Assembly (NCBI RefSeq): GCF_003315235.1
Contig: NZ_QNRU01000002.1
Coordinates: 62,001-126,000, forward strand
From: Neisseria gonorrhoeae
GTDB taxonomy: Bacteria; Pseudomonadota; Gammaproteobacteria; Burkholderiales; Neisseriaceae
Direction: 5' to 3'
DNA length: 64,000 bases
Shown piece by piece: positions 20,617 to 29,359 of the stretch (positions are counted from its first letter, which is position 1; every line of letters begins with the position of its first letter). The translations under genes and the position numbers were made by a program. A model generated the notes under the pieces. That model ran no database searches, was not told the DNA's origin, and saw only the letters and a program-made list of their open reading frames with translations.

Positions 20617-20771
20617 TATAGTGGATTAACAAAAATCAGGACAAGGCGACGAAGCCGCAGGCAGTACAAATAGTACGGAACCGATTCACTTGGTGCTTCA
20701 GCACCTTAGGGAATCGTTCTCTTTGAGCTAAGGCGAGGCAACGCCGTACCGGTTTTTGTTAATCCACTATA
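20617..20771. repeat. Correia element, full length (155 bp)
   Basis: TATAGTGGATTAAC at the left and its inverse at the right bound a full-size element. It separates two unrelated gene remnants. Confidence 0.95.
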
Positions 20772-21005
20772 AAAGGTCTTTTCTAAAATATGCAGATATT
20801 CGAATGTCGAATTTGCCTTATGATTACGGTTTTCTGTCTTATCCGCCTTAAAACGCCGGTATTCCGTTTGAACCAAATTATATTTGCCGAAACACTCAAA
20901 AATCTCCCTTACCTGCCCGACAGACATCAAGACTTCGTTGTTGTAACTGAGAAAAATATATTGAAAGTCCGCATCCCTAATCAAAGCCTCAAATACCGGA
21001 ACCAC
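20772..21005 (-). pseudogene. C-terminal remnant of a D12-class adenine methyltransferase
   Basis: The minus-strand frame holds F-Q-Y-I-F-L-S-Y-N-N-E, then R-F-K-A-D-K-T-E-N-R-N-H-K-A and E-Y-L-H-I-L-E-K. This closely resembles the C-terminus of D12-class N6-adenine methyltransferases. About 75 residues remain; the target-recognition and AdoMet domains are absent. The frame runs on into the Correia element, which supplies its last codons and stop. It is AT-rich relative to its neighbours and probably derives from a lost restriction-modification system. Confidence 0.72.
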
Positions 21006-21107
21006 ATCCGATTTTGATCAAGTCCGCGCTAAAACACATCGTACAGCGCAAAACCGGATGGGAATGGCAAAATCCGGAAACAAACATTTTTCAAAGCGTA
21101 CAAACAA

Positions 21108-21133
21108 AAAATACCAACCGGAGGTTGGTATTT
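21108..21133 (-). terminator. Rho-independent terminator of tRNA unit 1
   Basis: AATACCAACC pairs with GGTTGGTATT. On the minus strand a T run follows, so it ends the transcript after tRNA-Asp. Confidence 0.8.
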
Positions 21134-21142
21134 CTTAACTTT

Positions 21143-21219
21143 TGGCGCGGCGGACGGGGCTCGAACCCGCGACCACCGGCGTGACAGGCCGGTACTCTAA
21201 CCAACTGAGCTACCACCGC
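21143..21219 (-). tRNA. tRNA-Asp (GTC), copy 1
   Basis: The minus strand folds as a 77-nt cloverleaf beginning GCGGTGGTAGCTCAG with anticodon GTC in loop C-T-G-T-C-A-C and an encoded CCA. It is identical to the second copy at 21367. Confidence 0.95.
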
Positions 21220-21251
21220 GCATCCATTGTTTGCAACAATGAAAGGAAACT

Positions 21252-21327
21252 TGGTGGGTGATGACGGAGTCGAACCGCCGACATTCTGCTTGTAAGGCAG
21301 ACGCTCTACCAACTGAGCTAATCACCC
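21252..21327 (-). tRNA. tRNA-Val (TAC), copy 1
   Basis: The minus strand gives a 76-nt cloverleaf beginning GGGTGATTAGCTCAG with loop T-T-A-C-A-A-G (anticodon TAC) and an encoded CCA. It precedes tRNA-Asp in the transcript. Confidence 0.95.
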
Positions 21328-21334
21328 GTGTATA

Positions 21335-21361
21335 AAAAATACCGACAGAGTCAGTATTTTG
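21335..21361 (-). terminator. Terminator of tRNA unit 2
   Basis: AAAATACTGAC pairs with GTCGGTATTTT on the minus strand (one wobble), followed by T residues. It lies between the two Val-Asp units. Confidence 0.65.
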
Positions 21362-21366
21362 AAACT

Positions 21367-21443
21367 TGGCGCGGCGGACGGGGCTCGAACCCGCGACCAC
21401 CGGCGTGACAGGCCGGTACTCTAACCAACTGAGCTACCACCGC
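21367..21443 (-). tRNA. tRNA-Asp (GTC), copy 2
   Basis: Identical in sequence to the copy at 21143-21219. Confidence 0.95.
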
Positions 21444-21475
21444 GCATCCATTGTTTGCAACAATGAAAGGAAACT

Positions 21476-21551
21476 TGGTGGGTGATGACGGAGTCGAACC
21501 GCCGACATTCTGCTTGTAAGGCAGACGCTCTACCAACTGAGCTAATCACCC
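21476..21551 (-). tRNA. tRNA-Val (TAC), copy 2
   Basis: Identical in sequence to the copy at 21252-21327. The promoter of the array should lie between here and 21620. Confidence 0.95.
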
Positions 21552-21620
21552 TTGCGATTTGCGAAAACGCTATTAGACCAAATAACCGGGAATGGCGCAA
21601 GCCTTATTTCGGCATTTCAT

Positions 21621-23597
21621 TTATATTCCCTGCAAGCTCCAGTTTTCAAAAGAGATAATTTCTTCTTTTTTGCCTGCGACCACCAACACGTCACCGCATT
21701 CCAATGTAAACGAGGCATCCGGGTTTTCAATCCGGCCGGTGCGGCGGCGGACGAACAAGAGTTTGATGCCGTAAGCCGCCATCGGAAGCGTGCCGACTGT
21801 TTTGCCGACGGCGTATGCTTCTGCAGCCAAAGGAAAGGCGTGGCGGACGGTTTCGCCATTTTCGCCGAATCCTGCCTCATCATCACTACCGACAAACAGT
21901 CCCTCCAACGCGGCATAACGGCTGTGGCGGATATTTGCCATCGTCTGATAGACGTGCCGGTACGACGCGCCGTTGCCCAACATCGCATAGCCTGCCAGCA
22001 CGAGTCCGGTTTCTTTGGTGTCCGACACGGCTTCTTCCGCACCCATATCGGTAAACGTTTTCACATAATCGTCATTGGTGGCGCGCGCATATACGGGCAT
22101 ATTGGGATGCATGGACAGCACATTGTCTAAAACGTGTTGCGTTTCGTGCATATTGTTGAGCGTAACCACCACCATTTTCGCCCGTCCCAGACCGGCGGCT
22201 TCCAATACTTCCCTGCGTTTCGCATCGCCGAACGACACCGGCTCGCCTGCACTTCTGGCTACCTGCACGCGTGCGATGTCCAAGTCGAGCGCGAAATACG
22301 GAATATCCTCTTGGGCGAGGACGCGTCCGACCGTCTGCCCGCCCCTGCCGAAGCCGACAATCAGCACATGATCAGACTTGCTCATCGCTTCCACCAACAT
22401 GCTGTGCAGATCGAGCGACTTCATGTCCCAGCTTGACTTGACCAAGCGCCCGACCAGCGCATCGCTGCCGCCCAAGAGGAAGGGCGCGATAATCATCGAC
22501 AGCAGAACCGCCGCCGTCGCCGCCTGTTCCAATTCTGGCGAAACCATATCAAGCTGCCCGGCAATGGCCAGCATCACGAAGCCGAACTCGCCGCCTTGCG
22601 CGAGATACAAAGCCGTTTTGAGGCTGTCGCCGACCGAATGCTTCATTTTGAATGCAATGGCAAACACAACCAATGCCTTCAACACCAGCAGCATTGCCAA
22701 CAGCATCAATACCTGCCGCCAGCCGCCGATCAATGCCTGAATGTCCAGCTTCATGCCGACCGTGATAAAGAAGAAGCCGAGCAAAATATCGCGGAACGGG
22801 CGAATGTCGTCTTCGACTTGGAAACGGTATTCCGTTTCCGAAAGCAACATGCCGGCAACGAATGCGCCCAACGCCATAGACAAACCTTCCAGCTCAGTCA
22901 GATAAGCCACACCCAAGGTTACCAGCAGCACATTGATCATAAAGAGTTCGGACGATTTGCGTTTTGCCACCATCCTGAACCATCGCGACATAATTTTGCT
23001 GCCGACGAAAAACAGCAGCCCCAGCGTCAGCAGCATTTTTGCAAACGCCAAACCCAAGGCCGCCCAAATATTTCCGTCCCCTCCGCCAGCCAGCGCGGGA
23101 ATCAGAATCATCAGCGGCACGACGGCGATGTCCTGCATCAGCAGCACGCCCATCGCCATCTGACCGTGCGGCTGCCCCAACTCCGTCTTTTCCGACAAAA
23201 TCCGGCTCACAATCGCCGTGGACGACATCGCCAACGCGCCCGATACGGCAAACGCCCAATTGAACGGCACGCCCGTCAGCATCAGTATGCCCATTACCGA
23301 CAGCATCGTAACGCCGACCTGCAAACCGCCCAGACCGAACACCAGCCGCCTCATCGCCCTCAGCTTGGGCAATGAAAACTCCAAACCGATGCTGAACATC
23401 AGGAACACAATCCCGATTTCGCCCAAATAATCCGTCGCATGGCTTTTCGGAATCAGGCTGAGCATACCGGGCCCCGCCAAAAAGCCCACCAGCAGGTAGC
23501 CCAGCATGGAGGGAATGTTGAACTTGCGGCACAGGATCACCGTAATGACCGACACCAGCAGAACAACCACAATAGGGGCAAGCGAAAATTCGTTCAT
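21621..23597 (-). CDS. Kef-type CPA2 monovalent cation/proton antiporter
   Basis: The 658-residue product has about twelve membrane helices (CPA2 antiporter domain), with G-Y-L-L-V-G-F-L-A-G-P near the N-terminus and Q-G-G-E-F-G-F-V near residue 370. These are followed by a TrkA-N Rossmann domain (V-L-I-V-G-F-G-R-G-G-Q-T-V-G-R) and a TrkA-C-like tail. This is the architecture of KefB/KefC potassium efflux systems. The start M-N-E-F-S-L-A-P is used because longer readings pass through an uptake sequence. It is divergent from the RnfB-like gene, with a 145-base shared leader. Confidence 0.9.
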   Translation of the reverse strand: MNEFSLAPIVVVLLVSVITVILCRKFNIPSMLGYLLVGFLAGPGMLSLIPKSHATDYLGEIGIVFLMFSIGLEFSLPKLRAMRRLVFGLGGLQVGVTMLSVMGILMLTGVPFNWAFAVSGALAMSSTAIVSRILSEKTELGQPHGQMAMGVLLMQDIAVVPLMILIPALAGGGDGNIWAALGLAFAKMLLTLGLLFFVGSKIMSRWFRMVAKRKSSELFMINVLLVTLGVAYLTELEGLSMALGAFVAGMLLSETEYRFQVEDDIRPFRDILLGFFFITVGMKLDIQALIGGWRQVLMLLAMLLVLKALVVFAIAFKMKHSVGDSLKTALYLAQGGEFGFVMLAIAGQLDMVSPELEQAATAAVLLSMIIAPFLLGGSDALVGRLVKSSWDMKSLDLHSMLVEAMSKSDHVLIVGFGRGGQTVGRVLAQEDIPYFALDLDIARVQVARSAGEPVSFGDAKRREVLEAAGLGRAKMVVVTLNNMHETQHVLDNVLSMHPNMPVYARATNDDYVKTFTDMGAEEAVSDTKETGLVLAGYAMLGNGASYRHVYQTMANIRHSRYAALEGLFVGSDDEAGFGENGETVRHAFPLAAEAYAVGKTVGTLPMAAYGIKLLFVRRRTGRIENPDASFTLECGDVLVVAGKKEEIISFENWSLQGI

Positions 23598-23742
23598 GGA
23601 CCGTCCGAACAGGAAAATACAGAAAAATGCCGTCTGAAACGGCATACGCCGCCGTATTATAACAAAACACCGCGCACCATCCGAAACGGGCGCGGCATAC
23701 AATTCTGATAAAATACGCCCTTTTGACCCGCACCACCGCACA

Positions 23743-24582
23743 ATGACCGCCACCGCCGCCGATTTAGACCGACTCCTCCCCCAAACCCAATGCCGCGAAT
23801 GCGGCTATGAAGGCTGCCTGCCCTACGCCCGCGCGATGCTGCGGGGCGAGGCGCACAACCTCTGCGCCCCGGGCGGCGCAACCGTCGTCCGCGACCTTGC
23901 CGCCCTGCTCGGCAAACCCCTTGTCGCACCTGCCAAAACCCAAGCCAAAGCACTCGCCCGGATAGACGAAACCGCCTGTATCGGCTGCACCGCCTGCATC
24001 CGCGCCTGCCCTGCCGATGCCATTATGGGCGCGGGCAAACTTATGCACACCGTCATCACCGACGAATGCACCGGCTGCGGACTCTGCGTCGCCCCCTGCC
24101 CCGTGGACTGCATCCATATGCAGCCCGTTGCCGACACCGTCCTGCCGCGCGCGCGCCGTTTCAGCCTGTCCGACGACAGCCGTTTTGCCGCCGCCGAACA
24201 CGCGCGTGCGCGCTACCTCAAACGCAACGAACGCAAACAGCGCGAAGCCGACGAACGCAAGGCCATGCTTGCCGAACGCGAAGCCGCCGTCCGCAACGCG
24301 CGTCCGCAAACGCCCGACACACCGAAAAAACCGGCGTTCAACCCCGCCGACCTCATCGCCAAAGCCATGGCAAAAGCGCAAACCCAACAGGATCGCCTCG
24401 CCGCCGCCGACAACCGCCAAGGCTATCAGGCAAAACAGATAGCCGAAGCCCGCGAACGCGCCGAGTTGCGCCGCGCCCAACGCGATATGAAATACGGCAG
24501 CGACAGCGAAAAAGCCGCCGCCCTCGAATACCTCAAACAATACAAAGCCAAACAGGAAGCCGCACAGAATACCGCCTCCTGA
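23743..24582 (+). CDS. RnfB-like iron-sulfur protein
   Basis: The 279-residue product carries a C-R-E-C-G-Y-E-G-C four-cysteine cluster motif (residues 17-25 region) and then two 4Fe-4S ferredoxin motifs, [12 protein letters not shown] and [12 protein letters not shown]. This is the RnfB/RsxB core, which passes electrons in the Rnf complex. It lacks the usual N-terminal membrane helix, and about 120 C-terminal residues form a highly charged Ala/Lys/Arg/Glu helix-rich tail. No rnfA, C, D, G or E gene is nearby, so its partner is unknown. Confidence 0.85.
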   Translation: MTATAADLDRLLPQTQCRECGYEGCLPYARAMLRGEAHNLCAPGGATVVRDLAALLGKPLVAPAKTQAKALARIDETACIGCTACIRACPADAIMGAGKLMHTVITDECTGCGLCVAPCPVDCIHMQPVADTVLPRARRFSLSDDSRFAAAEHARARYLKRNERKQREADERKAMLAEREAAVRNARPQTPDTPKKPAFNPADLIAKAMAKAQTQQDRLAAADNRQGYQAKQIAEARERAELRRAQRDMKYGSDSEKAAALEYLKQYKAKQEAAQNTAS

Positions 24583-24593
24583 CCCTTACCCGA

Positions 24594-24626
24594 CATGCCG
24601 TCTGAAGCCGCTTCAGACGGCATTTT
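24594..24626. terminator. DUS-pair hairpin after RnfB-like gene
   Basis: An uptake sequence at 24595-24606 pairs with its inverse at 24612-24623, followed by T residues. Confidence 0.75.
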
Positions 24627-24710
24627 ATCAAGCTCTCCGTCCGCCGTACCCGTGCCGTCCGTATCTTACCGCCCACCCTTCCGGCCGTGCCGTTTTCAAT
24701 AAAATATTAA

Positions 24711-24738
24711 TTACACGCCACTACAAATTTGCTATAAT
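24711..24738 (+). promoter_or_regulatory. Sigma-70 promoter of gapA
   Basis: TTACAC at 24711-24716, a 16-base spacer and TGCTATAAT (hexamer 24733-24738) form a good extended -10 promoter 43 bases before the start codon. Confidence 0.7.
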
Positions 24739-24780
24739 CCGCCCCGAAAATCTACCCAACCCTCAACAAAGGAACAAACC

Positions 24781-25812
24781 ATGGGCATCAAAGTCGCCAT
24801 CAACGGCTACGGACGCATCGGCCGCCAGGTTTTGCGCTCCATCTACGACTATCAGATTCAAGACCAACTCCAAATCGTCGCCGTCAACGCCAGCGGCAGC
24901 CTTGAAACCAACGCCCATCTGACCAAATTCGACACCGTACACGGACGCTTTGAAGCCGACGTATCCCACGACGGCGGCAACCTCATCGTCAACGGCGACA
25001 AAATCCCCTTCTTCTCGACCCGCAACCCTGCCGAACTGCCGTGGAAAGAACTCGGTGTCGATTTGGTCATGGAATGCACCGGCGCGTTCACCAGCAAAGA
25101 AAAAGCCAAAATCCACCTCGAAAGCGGCGCGAAAAAAGTCCTCATTTCCGCACCGGGCGGCGACGATGTCGATGCAACCGTCGTGTACGGCGTGAACGAC
25201 AGCGTCCTGACCGCCGACATGACCGTCGTTTCCAACGCTTCCTGCACCACCAACTGCCTCTCGCCGGTTGCCAAAGTGTTGAGCGAAAGCGTCGGCATCG
25301 TCAAAGGCGCAATGACCACCATCCACGCACTGACCAACGACCAAACCGTTACCGACGTGCGCCACAAAGACCTGCGCCGCGCCCGCAGCGGCGTGGAAAA
25401 CATGATTCCGACCAAAACCGGCGCGGCAAAAGCCGTCGGTTTGGTCTTGCCCGAATTGAAAGGCAGACTCGACGGGCTTGCCATCCGCGTGCCGACCGTC
25501 AACGTATCCTTGGTAGATTTGAGCTTCCAAGCCGCGCGCGACACCACAGTCGAAGAAATCAACGCACTGATGAAAGCCGCCTCGGAAGCAGGCGCGCTCA
25601 AAGGCGTTTTGGGCTACAACACCCTGCCATTGGTTTCCATGGACTTCAACCACACCACCGAAGCCAGCCACTTCGACGCAACGCTGACCAAAGTCGTCGA
25701 CGGCAACATGGTCAAAGTGTTCGCGTGGTATGACAACGAATGGGGCTTCAGCTGCCAAATGCTGAACACCGCACGCCGTATGTTCGGACTTGAAGTGCGC
25801 CCGCTCAAATAA
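24781..25812 (+). CDS. gapA: Glyceraldehyde-3-phosphate dehydrogenase (GapA-1 type)
   Basis: GapA oxidises glyceraldehyde-3-phosphate with phosphate and NAD(P). The 343-residue product has the nucleotide-binding start I-N-G-Y-G-R-I-G-R, the catalytic Cys155 in [10 protein letters not shown], and the C-terminal W-Y-D-N-E-W-G-F-S. From its place beside aat and fur I infer it is the GapA-1 enzyme that meningococci also display at the surface. It is followed by an uptake-sequence hairpin and is monocistronic. Confidence 0.95.
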   Translation: MGIKVAINGYGRIGRQVLRSIYDYQIQDQLQIVAVNASGSLETNAHLTKFDTVHGRFEADVSHDGGNLIVNGDKIPFFSTRNPAELPWKELGVDLVMECTGAFTSKEKAKIHLESGAKKVLISAPGGDDVDATVVYGVNDSVLTADMTVVSNASCTTNCLSPVAKVLSESVGIVKGAMTTIHALTNDQTVTDVRHKDLRRARSGVENMIPTKTGAAKAVGLVLPELKGRLDGLAIRVPTVNVSLVDLSFQAARDTTVEEINALMKAASEAGALKGVLGYNTLPLVSMDFNHTTEASHFDATLTKVVDGNMVKVFAWYDNEWGFSCQMLNTARRMFGLEVRPLK

Positions 25813-25829
25813 GCAACAAACCGTCAAAC

Positions 25830-25877
25830 AAAATGCCGTCTGAAACCCGATGTTTTCAAGTTTCAGACGGCACTTTT
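25830..25877. terminator. DUS-pair hairpin after gapA
   Basis: An uptake sequence at 25833-25844 pairs with an imperfect inverse at 25862-25872. Confidence 0.65.
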
Positions 25878-25921
25878 CATTTTTGACCGCGATTTTACCC
25901 GGCTGTCGTCATTTCCAATTT

Positions 25922-26038
25922 TATAGTGGATTAAATTTAAACCGGTACGGCGTTGCCTCGCCTTGCCGTACTATTTGTACTGTCTGCGGCTTCGCCGCCT
26001 TGTCCTGATTTAAATTTAATCCACTATAATCCACTATA
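25922..26038. repeat. Correia element (107 bp) with duplicated right end
   Basis: TATAGTGGATTAAATTTAAA at the left and its inverse end at 26028 bound a medium-size element. The last ten bases (ATCCACTATA) are repeated immediately at 26029-26038. Confidence 0.9.
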
Positions 26039-26067
26039 TTTGAACCTGACCGAAGCATAAGCCGCCA

Positions 26068-26793
26068 TCAAAGCCCCTTGCACGCCACTTCGCGCCGCCC
26101 GATTTCCTCTTTCAACGGCACGGCGTTCAACATCCGCAGACGTTCGGCAAAATCCGCAAACGGCAGCAGCTCCGAACCGAAACGGCGCATATGTTCCGTG
26201 TCCTGCTGGCAGTCTATCAGTTCCACGCCCAAATCCGCCAAAAACGGCACGGCGCAGGCAAACGCGATTTTCGACGCATCCGGTTGCAACGCAAACATCG
26301 ATTCGCCATAAAACACCCTGCCGATCTGAACGCCGTAAAAGCCGCCCGCCAACCTCGTTTTACCGTTTTCATCGGGATAATGGCACTCGAAAGAATGCGC
26401 GTGTCCCATTTCGTGCAGCTTCAAATATGCCGTCTGAAACTCGGGCGCAATCCAAGTCCCATCCTGATTCGGGCGCGCCGCTGCCGCACAATGCGCGACA
26501 ACTTCCGCAAAACAGCCGTTGACCGCAACCCGATAGCTGCCGTTACGCAGCGTTTTCGCCAGCGAGCGCGGAACGTGCAGACGTTCGGGAACAATTACCG
26601 CACGCGGCCCGACCGCATACCAAAAAAACCAACCGTCCCGCGAAAACCAAGGAAACACGCCGTTCCGATACGCCTCGAGCAGCCGCCCCGCGTCCAAATC
26701 CCTGCTCACGCCGACCAGCCCGTCGCACCGGGCCAAAGCATAGGCAGGATCGGGAAAGGCATAATTGTCAGGGGCAAGCAGCGGAATACGCAT
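26068..26793 (-). CDS. aat: Leucyl/phenylalanyl-tRNA-protein transferase
   Basis: Aat adds Leu or Phe to N-terminal Arg or Lys of proteins, tagging them for ClpAP (N-degron pathway). The 241-residue product has the family motifs [13 protein letters not shown], and [18 protein letters not shown]. It starts M-R-I-P-L-L. It is monocistronic and shares the strand of fur, with an uptake-sequence hairpin between the two. Confidence 0.95.
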
Positions 26794-26811
26794 GGCAGTT
26801 CTCCAAAAACA

Positions 26812-26845
26812 CAGACGGCATCCAAAATCATGAATGCCGTCTGAA
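26812..26845. terminator. DUS-pair hairpin between fur and aat
   Basis: An inverse uptake sequence at about 26812-26821 (core) faces the direct one at 26834-26845. Confidence 0.65.
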
Positions 26846-26862
26846 CAACAAACCGTCCGGAT

Positions 26863-27297
26863 TTAACGTTTGCCCTTGGCCTGACAGTCGCTGCACACGC
26901 CGTACATATAAAGCGCGTGATCGACGATGCGGTAGCCGTTTTCCTCGGCGATTTTGTCTTGCAGGGCTTCGATTTCGGGATTGTGGAATTCCGTTACCTC
27001 GCCGCACTTCACGCAGACGATATGGTCGTGGTGGTCGCCCTTGTCCAACTCATAAACCGCCTTGCCCGTTTCAAAATGGTGGCGTTGCAGAATGCCCGCC
27101 TGCTCGAACTGCGTCAGCACGCGGTAAATCGTCGCCACACCGATTTCCACGCCCTCTTCCAGCAGAATGCGGTACACATCTTCCGCACTCAAATGCTCTT
27201 CCGCGTGCTTCTCGAACAAATCCAAAATCTTCAAACGCGGGCCGGTAACCTTCAGACCGCTGTCTTTCAGTTGCGCAATGTTGCTGAATTTTTCCAT
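26863..27297 (-). CDS. fur: Ferric uptake regulator
   Basis: Fur is the Fe(II)-sensing repressor of iron-uptake genes. The 144-residue product has the winged-helix domain ([12 protein letters not shown]), the metal-site segment [11 protein letters not shown], and a second Cys pair, C-S-D-C, near the C-terminus. The start M-E-K-F-S-N-I-A-Q is preferred; the longer reading would cross a TATTAT -10 on the minus strand near 27330. It is divergent from bamE. Confidence 0.97.
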   Translation of the reverse strand: MEKFSNIAQLKDSGLKVTGPRLKILDLFEKHAEEHLSAEDVYRILLEEGVEIGVATIYRVLTQFEQAGILQRHHFETGKAVYELDKGDHHDHIVCVKCGEVTEFHNPEIEALQDKIAEENGYRIVDHALYMYGVCSDCQAKGKR

Positions 27298-27523
27298 AAT
27301 ATTCAATATCCCTGTAAAATAATAGACGCTATAATACGCAATTTCAGCCTGCTTGCCCACTATCACACCATAGCAGTTCGCAATAGCAAAACCGCAACGG
27401 CGGACGGGCAGTCGGACACAGACAGGGTAAAATACCGCTTAAGCGTATGATTATCGTTCGCTTTTATAAAATATTCAAGCAGTGCTACACTAGACATCCC
27501 GATTTGCACAGAAAGGTTCTCCC

Positions 27524-27901
27524 GTGAACAAAACCCTCATCCTCGCCCTTTCCGCCCTGTTCAGCCTGACCGCGTGCAGCGTCGAACGCGTCTCGCTGTT
27601 TCCCTCCTACAAACTCAAAATCATCCAAGGCAACGAACTCGAACCGCGCGCCGTTGCCGCCCTGCGCCCCGGCATGACCAAAGACCAAGTCCTGCTCCTG
27701 CTCGGCAGCCCCATACTGCGCGACGCTTTCCATACCGACCGCTGGGACTATACCTTCAACACCTCCCGCAACGGCATCATCAAAGAACGCAGCAACCTGA
27801 CCGTCTATTTTGAAAACGGCGTACTCGTCCGCACCGAAGGCGACGCCCTCCAAAATGCCGCCGAAGCCCTCCGCGCGAAACAAAACGCAGACAAACAATA
27901 A
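27524..27901 (+). CDS. bamE: Outer-membrane assembly lipoprotein BamE
   Basis: BamE (SmpA) is an accessory lipoprotein of the BAM complex. The 125-residue product has a signal peptide ending at lipobox L-T-A-C (Cys18), then the SmpA/OmlA fold with L-R-P-G-M-T-K-D-Q-V-L-L-L-L-G-S-P and W-D-Y-T-F. It acts with BamA, encoded later in this window. It lies 9 bases before dapB on the same strand, so the two are probably co-transcribed. Confidence 0.93.
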   Translation: MNKTLILALSALFSLTACSVERVSLFPSYKLKIIQGNELEPRAVAALRPGMTKDQVLLLLGSPILRDAFHTDRWDYTFNTSRNGIIKERSNLTVYFENGVLVRTEGDALQNAAEALRAKQNADKQ

Positions 27902-28720
<819 letters not shown>

Positions 28721-28728
28721 CCCCCATA

Positions 28729-28768
28729 CAAAATGCCGTCTGAAAAGATATTGTTCAGACGGCATTTT
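28729..28768. terminator. DUS-pair hairpin after dapB
   Basis: An uptake sequence at 28733-28744 pairs with its inverse at 28754-28765. Confidence 0.75.
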
Positions 28769-28833
28769 GCCGACAGGCTTCGTATCGGCATATCAATAAA
28801 GTTGCTTGTGCAGCATGACAAGCTACGGCTCGT

Positions 28834-29148
28834 TTAATTGAAACTCTCCTGATCTAAAAATTCCAACTCTATTTCCCGGCAAACTATATCTATGATAAAA
28901 CTGGTCGGAAGATTATACCTACGCCCTATTAATGCCAGTGCACCTCCATAATCCAAGATTTCATCATCCTGCTTTAATTCTCCAAGCTCCAAGGTATTAT
29001 CGATATCTTTATCTTGGTTCTCCGTAGCGTATCCATAGATAAATTTCAGATAGCTGAACTGCTTGAATTTAATTTTTACCCAGTCTGTGTAATTTGGTGT
29101 AGGACACAATTGCCTAAAATAGAAATTTACGAAGAACAAATGAAACAA
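28834..29148 (-). CDS. AT-rich hypothetical protein, possible immunity remnant
   Basis: The minus-strand frame gives up to 104 residues with no ATG, only a TTG at its 5' limit, so it may be 5'-truncated. The acidic C-terminal part (residues about 45-104, with L-E-L-G-E-L-K-Q-D-D-E-I-L and the ending F-L-D-Q-E-S-F-N) looks like a real protein. Base composition is far more AT-rich than dapB and lpxB. It follows, on the same strand, a short frame resembling a toxin tail. I infer a remnant toxin/immunity pair; no family is recognised. Confidence 0.4.
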   Translation of the reverse strand: MFHLFFVNFYFRQLCPTPNYTDWVKIKFKQFSYLKFIYGYATENQDKDIDNTLELGELKQDDEILDYGGALALIGRRYNLPTSFIIDIVCREIELEFLDQESFN

Positions 29149-29193
29149 GGTACGTAAGCGTATTAGTATAAACTATAATCATATATAATAAAA

Positions 29194-29352
29194 TTAATCA
29201 GTTAACGAACCATTATATTTTAACCTTAATCCCATTCGGGCCAGTTCTGTTTCATTTGGAATTCCTCTTAAATACTTATTGTTTGATGTGCCATTAATCA
29301 CAATTTCTCCCCCTTTTTTTGTAATACGTGCTGCTTCGGGAAAATAATCCAT
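29194..29352 (-). pseudogene. Toxin-tail-like fragment
   Basis: A 52-codon frame reads M-D-Y-F-P-E-A-A-R-I-T-K-K-G-G-E-I-V-I-N, then N-N-K-Y-L-R-G and ends G-S-L-T-D. The E-A-A-R-I-x-K-x-G-G pattern resembles the late region of class I methyltransferase-like folds, which I recall from tails of some polymorphic toxins. It has no ribosome-binding site, and its upstream part would overlap the lpxB 3' end in another frame. It is best seen as an orphan C-terminal cassette. Confidence 0.4.
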
Positions 29353-29359
29353 TAACCGC

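Noticed and set aside
20706-20771. Methyltransferase frame extending to 20706 as true protein C-terminus
   Set aside because: The last codons are Correia-element sequence, so the native C-terminus ends near E-K at the element border.
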